Positions 11,229-22,160 of a stretch of 64,000 bases of DNA are shown here, in pieces. A program made the translations under genes and the position numbers. Source of the DNA: Lineus longissimus. Taxonomy: Eukaryota; Nemertea; Pilidiophora; Heteronemertea; Lineidae. A model generated the notes under the pieces. The model did no database searches and was not told the DNA's origin. It worked only from the letters and a program-made list of their open reading frames with translations. Each line of letters starts with the position of its first letter. Within the stretch, counting starts at the first letter, position 1. Location: positions 8,372,501 through 8,436,500 of the forward strand of contig NC_088313.1 of assembly GCF_910592395.1 (NCBI RefSeq), written 5' to 3'.

Positions 11229-11739
11229 ATGTCAGACGACCAACTTTTATTCTATAGACCAAAGATTGTGGATGAAAAAAATGATGATGATGAAGTTGAA
11301 ACACTCATTTTTCACAAATTGAGTGACTTAGCTTCTGCTCCGGAAAGGGCGACGGCACATTCAGTGGGTTTTGACCTGGCTAGCGCCCATGACTACACGA
11401 TTTTGGCCGGTTGCTCGCAACTCGTCCGCACAGATTTACAACTCGTTCTTCCGAGAGCGTGTTATGGTCGAATCGCGCCTCGCTCAGGTCTAGCCTTAAA
11501 CTATGATAGCCGTAGGCGCAGGTGTAATCGATTCCGATTTTAGAGGCAATTTGGGTATTTTGCTATTCAATCATCATCCGCAAAACGAATTTCGTATTCG
11601 ACACGGCGATCGTGTGGCCCAACTTATTTGCGAAAGAGCCCTTATACCACGTATTCGAGAATCCAAAGATGAATTGCCCTCAACCCCGCGCGGCCAAGGC
11701 GGTTTTGGATCAACTGGCGGCTATTCTACGAGAAATTAA
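11229..11739 (+). pseudogene. dut: Trimeric dUTPase, one frameshift
   Basis: dUTPase hydrolyses dUTP to dUMP and pyrophosphate, keeping uracil out of DNA and feeding dTMP synthesis. All five conserved motifs can be read: motif 1 SVGFDLASAHD, motif 2 GRIAPRSGLAL, motif 3 GAGVIDSDFRG with the catalytic aspartate, motif 4 GDRVAQLICERA, and motif 5 RGQGGFGSTGG near the C-terminus. ATG 11229 gives a short acidic lead. The frame shifts by one base near 11503, between motifs 2 and 3, so no full protein is made from this copy. It is unusual cargo for a Polinton and pairs functionally with the deoxynucleoside kinase at 19160. Confidence 0.88.
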
Positions 11740-11815
11740 GAAGCCGTGAAATGAGCTGTGATAAAAACGGACCATCCAAAAGTAACGCTCAAAGTACAGT
11801 TGTGTTGTTGTCACT

Positions 11816-12274
11816 ATGAGAGCAAAATTCTCCTCTGATGTTTTGAAAAAGAAGCCCCATGATTTGGGGTGGAGCCGTTCACTAAAGTCTACTGCGGCAT
11901 CAGACATGCATTATATTAGTAGGCGAAATAAGAGTTGCCGATGTCCAGATTTTGCCTTGACTTCGATCAAAGATGTATTAGAACGTGTCTGTCATTTTGG
12001 GAATCTCTGCCCCCTATGTAGAGTCGACTGTCCCTGTTGGAAGACGAGGCAAAGAGCTTTTGCACTTCCTGATCTTTTATTGTTTTCGTTGCAATCATTA
12101 GTAAGCAAACAATTGATAAGAAAGAACACATCTCCTGATGAAAGAAAGAAAACACAAGAGAAGAGTTACTCTATCCTTCGTTCGGGTTTACAAATAGATC
12201 TTGTCGCCTATCGCGCCATGCAAGATATATTCTGTTTCGTGCCAGAGGAAGGGTCTAACTACGTCAAAATCTAA
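11816..12274 (+). CDS. Small zinc-finger-like protein, 152 aa
   Basis: The frame opens at ATG 11816. The middle holds a cysteine cluster, SCRCPDFAL followed by NLCPLCRVDCPC, that could bind zinc in a RING-like or treble-clef manner. The rest is basic and helical. The CPxC ending recalls two further small Polinton A frames (ECPFC near 13966 and ECPICR near 14446), so these may be related regulatory proteins. No family is firmly recognised. Confidence 0.45.
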   Translation: MRAKFSSDVLKKKPHDLGWSRSLKSTAASDMHYISRRNKSCRCPDFALTSIKDVLERVCHFGNLCPLCRVDCPCWKTRQRAFALPDLLLFSLQSLVSKQLIRKNTSPDERKKTQEKSYSILRSGLQIDLVAYRAMQDIFCFVPEEGSNYVKI

Positions 12275-12345
12275 CTGAGACAATAGCTAGACGCCTACCA
12301 TTTACTAAGAATATTTCAAGGATAGCTTACTTTAATCGTGACCAA

Positions 12346-13024
12346 ATGGACGAGCAGGAACAAGATACGTATATCGTGTGCCCCTCAAATACGCCCGTAC
12401 AAAGGGGAAGTCGGCCCAACACTAGTTCGAATTTTAGGATTCCTTTGGCGAAGCCGCTCGATTTCACGATGTCGCCTTTTGCATACGAATGTGGCATCGC
12501 GGAGGTCTACTACGCACATTCTTGGTCGAGCGAGATCAACGTTAAGAGGTGTACTTACCAGATAGCGCTGGCAGATTTAAACGAACCCGACAAAGCGCCC
12601 GTATTGCTTGATGCCTGCGCGCAGAGCGAAAAATGGGTCTCGTCAATTGAAGATTTGATAACGGCGCTAAATAGACAGAAACCAGTTCAGTGGAGCGGTG
12701 ACTTTCTTCTCACGCGGGGCCAACACGTAGCCATAAAACTGAGACACGGCGAAGCCATTTTGATGGACACTTACTTAGCAGAAATGCTCGGTTTTGCGAA
12801 GGCGAAATATTTTCACGTCGATGGAAAAATTATTATACCCAAGAGTAATTCTCAGGCTAAGAAAACGACACCAGTACACACTGTTGGCAAAGACAGTATT
12901 GGGGGAACATTTGGCCAAGGAAACCCAGTGACGGCGGGCCCTCTTGTGGGCAAAAAAAGTTCCGAAGGAGGGAACACCGATCGCACTTTTACAAGCGATG
13001 ATTTTGGCAGGTCAGACGAAAGTA

Positions 13025-13056
<32 letters not shown>

Positions 13057-13390
13057 ACGTCTAGTTTACAAGGAGATCAGGCAGCCGTGAATTTACCCCC
13101 TCTGTCGAGGCGTTTTTATCGCGTTGTAGCGGAACGAAAATGTGATTTGATGTCCTCGAAGTATGCACTATTCTTTTACTCGAATTTAGTAAAGCCAACA
13201 CAAGTGGGAAACGTTTTTGTCCCCTTGCTACGAACGATACCCACACGCCCGGAAGAACACGGCAAATATCTCTCCAACTCGTTTGAAAGAATACGCTACA
13301 GACCCCTGAGTGCAAAGTTTTTTTCAATTCATAGAAATTAACATTTGCGACGATATGGGAAATCTAATCGATTTTAAATTCGGTAAATAA
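12346..13390 (+). pseudogene. Penton-like minor capsid protein, C-terminal frameshift
   Basis: Polinton penton-like proteins are single jelly-roll vertex capsid proteins. The frame from ATG 12346 shows the characteristic N-terminal blocks FRIPLAKPLDF and AEVYYAHSWS, a variable middle with a run of ten aspartates encoded by GAT repeats (about 13026-13058), and the C-terminal block YSNLVKPTQVGN then VPLLR. One extra T in the poly-T run near 13320 moves the frame. After it the expected ending NICDDMGNLIDF is readable to the TAA at 13390. Only this one lesion is seen. Assignment rests on these family blocks, not on a search. Confidence 0.72.
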
Positions 13391-13582
13391 AAGTCATTGT
13401 GACATTACACATTCGACGCCAGCGGCGCCACTAGATGAAAGGCAGACGAGAGCTAGATTACCCGTTGGCCTTGTAAATAGCACAAATCATAAAAAAACCA
13501 GGACAGAATCATTTTTAAGCGACAGATGGAACGTTAGGGCTCTATCACAGAGGGAGAAGAAATTAACGTTTACACGTATCGG

Positions 13583-13990
13583 TTGAGTGTTCGCGTCACC
13601 CTCCGCATATCAGCACCCATCAACGCACGGTTGCAAAAAATATCGCTTATTAACTTCGACGCGGAAAACCGCATCGATCTGACTTCAGAACAAGCCCAAG
13701 AGATGCTGTGCATGAGTGAACAGTTAACAGATGCTTTTTTGCGCCAACACCATTCAGACGAAGAATATTACTATTCGCTCCGTGCAGTAGGACTGCTTGT
13801 TAATTTCACCAGAAGGAATAGGCTAGAAATACAAAGCTTGGACAAGTGCCGCCGAATTTCACTCAAATTGCGTGAATTTCGAAACTTTTTAAGAGCCTAC
13901 GGTGAAGTTCAGAGAAAATTGCATTTCGTAGGTGATCATTTGAACCAACAAGAAGCAATCGAATGTCCTTTTTGCACACCAGACGCCTAA
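13583..13990 (+). CDS. Unknown small protein with C-terminal CPxC
   Basis: The open frame of 135 codons has no early ATG; the first methionines are at about residue 35, so the start shown (TTG) is uncertain. It is helical and charged in its second half (LREFRNFLRAYGEVQRKL) and ends ECPFCTPDA, resembling the CPxC endings of neighbours. It overlaps the next frame by 28 bases. No function can be given. Confidence 0.35.
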   Translation: MSVRVTLRISAPINARLQKISLINFDAENRIDLTSEQAQEMLCMSEQLTDAFLRQHHSDEEYYYSLRAVGLLVNFTRRNRLEIQSLDKCRRISLKLREFRNFLRAYGEVQRKLHFVGDHLNQQEAIECPFCTPDA

Positions 13991-14268
13991 ATCCATCGGA
14001 TTTCATCAAAGCTTTATATTCAAACATCATGCGGCGTGTTATTAATATCTCTTCGCTCAATTTAAGTAATATGGGCTTTCGAAATCTCGAAGAGTGGCTG
14101 TTAGCATCTCGTCGACACGTGTACATCGGACGAAATTTGACGCATTATCTGGGAGATTCGGAGATATTGCGCTGTGGCACGAATAATGCGAATATGACTG
14201 CAGAAGAACAACGCAAATGTCAGAAACGCTTATTTCAAGCCATCAGGGGTGGCAGAATCCTTACATAA
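13963..14268 (+). CDS. Unknown small protein, 101 aa
   Basis: ATG 13963 lies inside the end of the preceding frame (one register over), a compact arrangement like that of the capsid and protease genes further along. The product is basic with the blocks NLEEWLLASRRHVYIGRN and AEEQRKCQKRLF. It is not recognised and could be a chance overlap. Confidence 0.3.
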   Translation: MSFLHTRRLNPSDFIKALYSNIMRRVINISSLNLSNMGFRNLEEWLLASRRHVYIGRNLTHYLGDSEILRCGTNNANMTAEEQRKCQKRLFQAIRGGRILT

Positions 14269-14318
14269 TTGACGAAAATACCAGCCGAGAACGCTCTTTG
14301 AGGTTTTATAACGAGTAA

Positions 14319-14471
14319 GCTTACATACGGCGGAGAAGTCTTCTCCGTTACATTCACAAATTGTCGCATGCAGTTCTGGGCTGTTGGTGCAAACCAGAGC
14401 GCTGCCACGGAGATCTATTGAAAGCATTGCACGAAAACGAATGCCCTATTTGCAGGTCTGTTGCATACTAA
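14319..14471 (+). pseudogene. Remnant zinc-finger C-terminus
   Basis: An open stretch with no start codon encodes about 50 residues with the spaced pattern GCWCKPERCHGD and then ECPICRS, a plausible zinc-binding arrangement (C-x-C-x4-C-H and C-P-x-C), ending at TAA 14471. It is probably the end of a frameshifted gene related to the 11816 and 13583 proteins. The following 160 bases to the polymerase start hold nothing recognisable. Confidence 0.35.
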
Positions 14472-14630
14472 GTCAGAAATAGTTGCCCGAAGTGATCACC
14501 AGGCCATCTGCAAACACAAAAAGGAATTAAAGTGATAGAGGTTGACGGAGACGATACCCGTTTGCGGCAGGACGGCTTGAAAATTAGTGATTTTCGAGGT
14601 CTATTTTAGGACATCTTTCTCTCTCTGATA

Positions 14631-17600
14631 ATGGCGCTCGAAGCAGAATTTCGTTTAAAAAAATCATTCCGAGGCAATCTGGGAACGCAATGGGAACACA
14701 CAAATATACACGTTGCAAATGATTTGTTGAAGTTTTTGCACAGGGAGGCAAACGGACTTATTCATAAACACATTTCTCAGGAATTTGATAGTCTAACTGA
14801 CGCGAAGAACGCTCTTAAGTATCACTTTGAGGTTCAAGTTCTATTCAGCAAAGAAGTCGATGTCGTGGCAGATGATGGATCCATTATCGAGGGACAATAT
14901 GAGAAACGCACATCGGAACCCTGGTTTTGCACCAATACAAAACAAGTTTTCTATAAGAGCCAATTAAAAGACTTGTTACAGACAGATTTTCAAGAAATCA
15001 TTTCGAAACGCGAGTCCTATCTACACGAAGGTTCGGGCTGGGTTTTTGAACATGTGAACGCGTTGAGATTAACGGTGGCACAGTTTGAGCCCCTGAGGGG
15101 TGGCACTTCGCATCCACACCCTTTCTTACCCTCGGCGGTGAGAAATAAACGCGCTTGTATTCAGACGAACATTGATTACGGAAATGACGAAAAATGTTTT
15201 TTGTTCTGTATCGCGGCCCACTCAGAACGCCTGGCAGGAGGTCGCATCAGATCGGACAGGCAATTTGACATGAATTCATGGGAAAGACGTACGAAGCTCG
15301 ATTTGAGTAATATTTCCTATCCAACTAGCATTGGTCAGATTTCCACTTTCGAACGACGGAACAACCTCTCCATTAACGTTTTTCGTTGGCTTTCGAACGA
15401 GAGTCATGAAGTCGCTGGCACAGCAGGACGTGCTGTACCGTTGCAAGTACTGCATCTTTCAGCAAACAGGAGATCGATTCCGGAAGAGAAGCATATTGAC
15501 TTGTTGTACTGGCAAGACCAGTTTTTCTGATCACAAATCTGAGTAGGTTAATCGCCAACGGAGCTAGTGGTCGCCACGGGAAAAAATTCGTTTGCAGATC
15601 GTGTTTGACCTGCTATTCCTCAAAGAGTAAAAAACGTGCTCATGAAAGATGTTGTCTAGATACGGGCCAAGTGTACACCTTTCCGAGGAAAGGCCAAATG
15701 AAATTCGACAATTTCAAAGCCATGTGCGCGAGACGGCACCTGATAATATATGATTTTGAAACTTGTCTTACGCCATGCGAATCAACTCTGAGTGATGGTT
15801 CAAGCCGCCATATGCCCATCGCGGTAGCGGGAAAACGTCTCTGCGTCAATCCCGATTACAAGTCTTCCCTCTTCACCTACGTGGGCTCCGATTGTGTAAA
15901 GAAATTTCTCGAATGGCTCAATGAACAGATCGAGGAAGCGCGCATTATCGATTTACATTGTTCAAAAGACAGTCTTGAACATATGTCTTCGCGTGATTGG
16001 AAGAAGTTTGTCTCGCAGCAGCATTGCGAGATGTGTGGCATTGAATTCACTATAGGCGTGAAAAAGTGCATCGACCATTGTCACTTGCAAGCGGATCGGA
16101 TGCGATACGTGCTCTGTAATCGTTGCAACTTGACTTATGCTTCGGAAAGGGAATTACAGATCAGTTGTTTGGCGCATAATGCCACGAGATATGACAATCA
16201 CCTTTTTGTAGAGGAATTGGCAAAACAAGATTGAGAATCGAATAAGTTTCGAATATTGCCTAAAAACACAGAGCACTACTTGGCCATATATTGTCAAACG
16301 TTAGTCTTCCTGGATAGTTTTCAATTCTTGCCCTCGTCTTTAGCAAATCTAGTGGAATTGATGAAAAACAAAACTAGCACTATTGTAGACCCGGAAAGTG
16401 GGATGAAGCAGAACCAGAGCGCATTTCCTCTCCTCTCCGAATACGTGAAAGGATCGAGTGAAATGTACGATCTTTTGTTGCGCAAGGGTGTCTTTTGCTA
16501 CGAATATCTGGACAGACCATCAAAACTTCAAGAGAGGCAGCTTCCGCCGGTCGAGGCATTTTTCGATTCGCTGAAAAAACAACCCATTTCATCGGAGGAT
16601 TACGAGCATGCAACAAAGGTATGGCGAACAATGAACTGCAAGACCCTTGGTGATTATCTTGTAGTCTATCTCCAAACAGACGTTTTACTACTAGCCGATT
16701 GTTTTGAGAAATTTCGTGCCATGTCCATGAAACATTTTCAATTAGATCCAGTAAAATATATATCGGCCCCTCACATGACATTCGATGCCATGCTCAAAAT
16801 GACAAGAGTTCATATAGACTTGATAGAAGACCTGGAGCAATATCTGTTTGTCAAAAAAGGCATTCGTGGAGGTGTCGCTTCCATTTTCCAACGACGGGCC
16901 CACATATCTGTTGACGATGATGATGATGTTGAAGAGAAGGGGGTATTTTCAGGAGAAGCAGACAAGAAGAGTGGCGCGCAGATATTTGCCCTCGACGCAA
17001 CGAATCTCTACGGCTACTCCCTCAGTCAAGATTTACCGCACGGAAACTATCGCTGGATCGAGGTTGACGACCCAAACGAATTTAATGTTTTGTCTTTGTC
17101 AGATGATAGCACTACAGGATACATACTAGAGGTGGACCTCGAATATCCTACTTGTCTACACGATTCGCACAATGACTTTCCTTTAGCGCCAGAGAAACTG
17201 TGCATATGCCCTTCGCAGTGGAGTCCGCTAATGCATGTTTTGGCGCGAAAACTAATGGATCCCTCACAAATACGAAGTGCCGCCACCGGAGAAAAACTGA
17301 TTCCTCATCTTGGACCGAGAACAAATTACATTGTCTATCTGAAAAACCTGCTATATTATCTTCAGCTGGGCATGACGCTGAGCAAAGTGCATAGGATTCT
17401 GGCTTTCGATCAGTCGCCTTGGATGAAAGATTTCGTCAGCTTCTGCACGGAGCAGAGGAAGGCCGCGGCAAACAATCCCTTCGAATCTGACTTTTGGAAA
17501 AAAGCGATTAATTCTTGCTACGGGAAATTCCTCCAAGACAAAACAAAGCACATCAATATGAGTCTAGTGTCGGACAAGAGAAAATTCCTAACAAAAACGA

Positions 17601-18295
17601 GCAAACCGAATTTCAAGTCAGTTACCATTTACAATAGGAAACTGGTAGGCATACAAATGAAACCCCGCAGCATACTTCTGGATCGTCCCATCACAGCGGG
17701 AATGGTCTGTCTCGAAACAAGCAAAATGAAATTGTACAAAATGCACTATGACTTCATTAAGCCATTGTACGGGGACCGGTGCCACCTGTTGATGACGGAC
17801 ACGGATAGCCTGCTGTATTTCTTGGAAGAATATGAGGGGAACGTGGACGAGGACTTCTTCGCGAACCGACGCTATTTCGATCTGTCTAATTATCCGAAAG
17901 ACTCGCCCTACTTCTGCGAAACGAACAAAAAAGTTCGAGGTACTTTCAAGCGAGAGGATGCGTGCGATCCCATTGTGGACTTTGTTGGTTTGCGTGCCAA
18001 AATGTACAGCACAAGACATCGGTCGGAGGCAGTCACCAGCAAGGCCAAGGGTTTGCCCAGATGCGTTATGCAAAGCATTGGCTTTGAGCAGTACGAAGAT
18101 GCGCTATACATGAACACATCTTCACAAGCGGCACCCAGTACGTGTAATTTTAAATCGATTAGGTCGAAAAATCTAAAGCTTTATACATTAACGCAAGAGA
18201 AAAAAGCTTTGTCACCATTGGACACGAAACGCTGGCTGTGCAAAGATAACATTCACACATTCGCCTTTGGACACTACCGCATCAAAAACGAGTAA
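14631..18295 (+). pseudogene. polB: Protein-primed family B DNA polymerase, frameshift plus internal stop
   Basis: This is the Polinton replicative polymerase, with proofreading exonuclease and protein-primed polymerase. It reads as an N-terminal region from ATG 14631 to about 15530, a frameshift near 15540, then a zinc-finger-like FVCRSC...H..RC segment. Next come exonuclease motif I IYDFET, an HNH-like zinc cluster (HCEMCG, then CIDHCH), motif II NATRYDNHLF, motif III YLQTDVLLLAD, polymerase motif A DATNLYG, motif B NSCYGKF and motif C MTDTDS. An in-frame TGA at 16232-16234 splits the exonuclease from the polymerase. All catalytic motifs survive, so inactivation is by these two lesions only. 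Confidence 0.9.
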
Positions 18296-18315
18296 AGAAG
18301 TCAGGGAATCACATT

Positions 18316-18819
18316 GTGACAAGGACAAATATCCATAAGTGTATTAGACGCATCTCGCCGCAACATGAGTTCGACAGAAGTACAAAAAACATACGCTGCA
18401 CCATAGCGGTCGGCAAACGGTGCAACGTTGATGTGACGAGATTTAAAGGTGACACCTGGTTTCACCTCTATTTGAAGAATAATCGTCAAAAGTGCATCAG
18501 TTTACTTGGGGAAGACATCGCAGATTTTTTGATGAACGTGGAGAAATTTAAGAAGGCCAGTTACATGGTTTTCAAAGCAGAACAGCAAAACGGAGAAGGC
18601 GATGGAAGAGGAAAGGGGCAACAGCAGAGAGCAGAGCTTCGTTGTAGACAAAACGAAGAACAAAATGTTGAGGATGAGTTTTTTCAGGCCGGCGATGCTA
18701 AAAAGGCTCCCCAAACGAGAGGAAGAAAAAGAAAATACGAGGAAAGCAGTGAAAGCGAACAGAGCGAAGAGCAGGAATCTCCCCATAGCGAGGGGACTCT
18801 CGTTTCGAGTTGGTACTAG
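18316..18819 (+). CDS. PC4/SUB1-like single-strand DNA-binding protein
   Basis: Residues from about 25 to 80 (IAVGKRCNVDVTRFKGD, then LYLKNNRQKCISLL) match the layout of the PC4 domain: beta strands with a VxxFKG turn and a KGISL-like strand before a helix. PC4 proteins bind single-stranded DNA. Placed 20 bases after the polymerase, it is a good candidate single-strand-binding factor for protein-primed replication. The tail is low-complexity, basic then acidic (GRKRKYEE, SESEQSEEQES). No in-frame ATG precedes the domain and the frame shown begins with GTG, so the N-terminus may be damaged or start elsewhere. Confidence 0.5.
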   Translation: MTRTNIHKCIRRISPQHEFDRSTKNIRCTIAVGKRCNVDVTRFKGDTWFHLYLKNNRQKCISLLGEDIADFLMNVEKFKKASYMVFKAEQQNGEGDGRGKGQQQRAELRCRQNEEQNVEDEFFQAGDAKKAPQTRGRKRKYEESSESEQSEEQESPHSEGTLVSSWY

Positions 18820-18865
18820 TCGGCGCGACACAACGCAAACGATTAGCCCGTTTGTGAAAAGTGAC

Positions 18866-19033
18866 ATGGAAGACGTTCACTGCACTCTTATTTGCTGCGC
18901 TCGTGTGGAAAGAAAACACGAGCAAGACTTTTTCGACGGGGAAGATAGTGTATCTACGGAGCCACAGGATTTTGTAAAGGAGTTTGAAGCTACACCATCC
19001 CCTTGTGAGCCTATTGAAGATTGTGATAAGTAG
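18866..19033 (+). CDS. Possible small acidic protein
   Basis: ATG 18866 opens 55 codons in a register different from the preceding gene, with DGEDSVSTEPQDFVKEFE and an acidic, proline-containing end. It could be a separate small gene or the tail of the PC4-like gene after a frameshift. Evidence is weak. Confidence 0.2.
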   Translation: MEDVHCTLICCARVERKHEQDFFDGEDSVSTEPQDFVKEFEATPSPCEPIEDCDK

Positions 19034-19159
19034 CATATGACAAGAGAATTTACTAGAAAAACTTTACATTGTACAGCAAAGACTGTCTCTATAGTCCAGC
19101 ACACGCATTGTAACATATAGTTCATAAAAACATATATTAAGCATATTATTCATATAAGG

Positions 19160-19905
19160 ATGAGTCGTCCTGCCGAAAATGTCTTTATGTTCGCGGTCGA
19201 AGGTATAATCGCAGCCGGCAAAACAACCATCATAGATCAAATACAAGAAATGGCGACGATCAACCCTTCAATATTGTTAGCATAAGGGAATGCCTGGACG
19301 AGTTCACCTCGTTTCAGGGACACAACCCGCTCAAAATGTGTTACGAGAATCCCTTGATGGAGGCTCCCCTAGCCCACATCCATTTTGTACAGTCGCTCAA
19401 CAGAGTCGTCCGAGAGACAGTTCCTCAGCTTTTGAACAAGTTAGCGATGGAGAAGAGGGAAAAGAACACTACAATAATCGTAACGGATCGAAGCCTTTTT
19501 TCGTCCCTCCCCTTTGTCGAAACCTTATTCGAGCTTGGGAGAATAAGCTGTTTCTCAAGAGATTTCCTCATCGATTTTGCGATGACAGAGGCGGAGAAGA
19601 CAATGCAAATGCTAGCACTTCAGATGCACGGTATCTACTTGGTGAACACGCCAACAGACATCTGTATGGCACGTCTCGCAATACGTGGTCGAGATTTCGA
19701 GTGCAGCGGACCAAATCCGGTAACGTATTCGTATCAAGAAGCCCTGAAAGCCGCTTACCAAAGGCACCTGGCCAAATGGAAAAACCACGAAATTTGCACA
19801 GGAGCATGGGGTGAGTGCAACATTGCCCTAAAGGAGAGTGCCAAGGCAAGCCCGAAAGAGCTGCTAGATTTCATACAGGACACTATTGAAAACAGTGAAA
19901 AGTAG
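19160..19905 (+). pseudogene. Deoxynucleoside kinase, one frameshift
   Basis: The product phosphorylates deoxynucleosides with ATP. From ATG 19160 the P-loop EGIIAAGKTT is readable. A shift near 19255 is followed by LDEFTSFQGHNPL, the substrate-pocket block ENPLMEAPLAHIHFVQS, the TDRSLFSS (ERS-like) motif and the arginine-rich lid RLAIRGRDFE. Length and motif order fit the dNK/TK2 family, not the retroviral-type thymidine kinases. With the dUTPase it forms a nucleotide-supply set, more typical of large DNA viruses than of Polintons. The 18 kDa C-terminal part is intact. Confidence 0.85.
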
Positions 19906-19993
19906 CATGTGAGAAGAGAAATGATGTCTATAACTGTACAGGATATAACCTCCCTCAGGACCACCTTAGTTTTAAATACTATTACAAGACAAG

Positions 19994-20866
19994 ATGTCCA
20001 AAGAACTGCCGAGCAGCGCAAAAACAACGCCACAGGTTGGGAAGCGTAAAGCGAAAGTAAAACACACGGAGACTGATGAGGAACATTTCATTTCCGACAC
20101 CGATTATGAACACGTAAAAAAGAGGTGTAATTGGTGCTCTTCTTACTCCTTTCTAATGGAGGGCAAACCGTTTTGTTATAAATGTCAGCAGAGATCGTTT
20201 CGCGAATGCAAACGCTGTCACCGGCCATACCCGCAAGAAAGTTACTTCGAGTTGGACTCCGAACGTTGCAATTCTTGTCATAAGAAATTGGAAAAAGAAC
20301 GAGAAACACGCCGCGTTAAGAAACAACAAGATCAGGCGGGCTCCTGCGTTTCAAAGAGCTCCTGCATAACGCCTTTCCCTGCGGAAAAACTGATGACCTG
20401 GGAGACAAAAGATAACAAGATGACAAAAATCAACAAAAAACCAACGATTAAGACCAATGGGACCGAAGACAGCCCCGAAGTGATTCCCTCTACTTCCAAA
20501 GGAACTAAGAATCAAACTAAGGGAAAGCAAGTACTAGCCAGAAACACACCAACAAGAAAACGGAAGATGTCCATGGTCAAATTGAACCAAGGCGGCGATA
20601 AACTATTAATGCAACTCTACATGATGTACGAAGCTGGCGAGGATACGTTAACAAAACCGAAAATGCGGCGGCGTTACTTGGCCTTTCCCGTATTCCCGAT
20701 CGAGGAAACACCGAGGAAGAAGCTAGGAGCAAAAAAAGGAGCGCAAAAAACATATCCTTTTAAGTCGGAACCTGATTCGGACAGCGTGGCAGACACAAGT
20801 GCTTCTAGCGGTAGTGAACACGAGAACAATGAAGATGAGGCGGTCATTATCGTAAGCAGTGACTAG
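19994..20866 (+). CDS. Zinc-ribbon protein with basic linker and acidic tail, 290 aa
   Basis: The frame from ATG 19994 is intact. Residues 40-95 carry four CxxC pairs (RCNWC, FCYKC, ECKRC, RCNSC), a double zinc-binding module. The middle is basic and lysine/threonine-rich (KRKMSMVK), suited to nucleic-acid binding. The tail is acidic and ends EAVIIVSSD, which has the shape of a SUMO-interacting motif. The Polinton B protein at 29781 has a similar cysteine module fused to an HNH-like domain, suggesting a shared ancestral gene; the nuclease part is absent here. It lies between the kinase and the integrase. Confidence 0.55.
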   Translation: MSKELPSSAKTTPQVGKRKAKVKHTETDEEHFISDTDYEHVKKRCNWCSSYSFLMEGKPFCYKCQQRSFRECKRCHRPYPQESYFELDSERCNSCHKKLEKERETRRVKKQQDQAGSCVSKSSCITPFPAEKLMTWETKDNKMTKINKKPTIKTNGTEDSPEVIPSTSKGTKNQTKGKQVLARNTPTRKRKMSMVKLNQGGDKLLMQLYMMYEAGEDTLTKPKMRRRYLAFPVFPIEETPRKKLGAKKGAQKTYPFKSEPDSDSVADTSASSGSEHENNEDEAVIIVSSD

Positions 20867-20908
20867 AGATCCATCGATAAGTTTTTTACACTATTTAAAA
20901 GAGTGATA

Positions 20909-22024
20909 ATGGGTGAAACGAACAAAGACGAAAAATATCGTATTAATCTTTTCTTGACGGAAATTTACACGGAGCCCGCAAATTCGCCGGCGGCCTTTTC
21001 CTCGCTAGAGAGACTTTATAGGGAAGCGAAAAAACGTCGACCCTGGATTACAAGAAATCATGTTAAAGATTGGTCGAGGGGACAAGACACTTATACCTTA
21101 CATTGAAAGGTGAGATGGCGTTTCCCGCGCAGAAAGACTATTGCAAGGGGAATCGATGATCAGTGGCAATTAGACTTAGTTTCGCTCGATAAAATAGCCG
21201 CTCGCAATTCGAATTATAAATATCTGTTGACCGGAATCGATGTATTTTCACGGTTTGCTTTTGCGGCACCCTTGAAAACAAAAACTGGCCGCGAGGTAGC
21301 TTCGACCCTGGAGGATATTTTCAGAAGACTAAAACGCCAACCGCGACTTATTCAAGTGGATCAAGGCGGTGAGTTTTACAATGGTGTTGTACAAAGCCTT
21401 TTAAAAAAGCGTGGGATTAAACTATTTTCCGTCTACAGTCATCCCAAAGCGGCCCTAGTGGAGAGATTCAATCGAACGTTGAAAGACAGAATGTTTCGTT
21501 TGTTCACGCAACGCAAGACACACCGATGGTTGGAGGCACTGCCCGATTTGCTGGCTGCTTACAATGCAAGCGTTCACAGAGTAATCGGTATGAAACCCAA
21601 GGATGTGAAGATTGAACACGAAGAGTATTTATGGGACAAACTGTACGGAAAGGAATTTCCGAAAAAAGCCATTTTTCGTTTCCAAATCGGGGACGTAGTT
21701 CGTATCGCTCGAATTCCCACCAGCCTGTTTGAGAAAGGATCGACTGTCAAATGGACAGAAGAGAATTTTGTAGTCGCACATCGCAGAGCGACAGAGCCAC
21801 CCACCTATAAGCTGCATGACTTACAGCAAGAACTGATCAAAGGCTCGTTTTATGAACATCAGATGCAGAAAATTGAGATGCCAACGGATGAGCAAACCTA
21901 TCACGTCGATATTTTAAAACGCCGGAAACGCAAGGGAAAGCTCCAATTCTTCGTACACTACAGAGGCTGGCCGTCGAGTTTTGACGAATGGGTGGACAAA
22001 GGACAAGTGACTTCCCTTACATAA
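20909..22024 (+). pseudogene. int: Polinton integrase with chromodomain, internal stop
   Basis: This is a retroviral-type DDE integrase, which inserts the element into host DNA. It begins at ATG 20909. An in-frame TGA at 21104-21106 separates the N-terminal ~65 residues from the rest. The catalytic core is otherwise complete: first aspartate in QWQLDLV, second in VDQGGEF, glutamate in VERFNRT. An SH3-like region (GDVVRIARI) follows, then a C-terminal chromodomain (YHVDILKRR, then VHYRGWPSSFDEW). Chromodomains in integrases can target modified histones. The order ATPase after integrase fits the Polinton A operon-like layout. Confidence 0.9.
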
Positions 22025-22160
22025 CAGAGTAGGGGTCACTCATCGACACGAAGGAAGGAGGCCTGAAGGCGGTGAGAGATTGCCAAGCCATCTTCGATCA
22101 TCATCAGAGCTTGCTCGCGTTTCATATTAATTTGACTGTGAAAGAAACTTATTGAGACGG

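Noticed and set aside
13026-13058. GAT microsatellite treated as a separate feature
   Set aside because: It is an in-frame aspartate run in the linker of the penton-like gene, so it is described there.
16232-16234. In-frame TGA in the Polinton A polymerase and another at 21104-21106 in the integrase, suggesting stop-codon recoding
   Set aside because: Neighbouring genes carry ordinary frameshifts and Polinton B has a TAG instead, so simple decay explains them; no recoding structure was seen.
16380-18117. Long minus-strand frames opposite the Polinton A polymerase
   Set aside because: They are antisense shadows of a gene with all catalytic motifs; composition is not protein-like.
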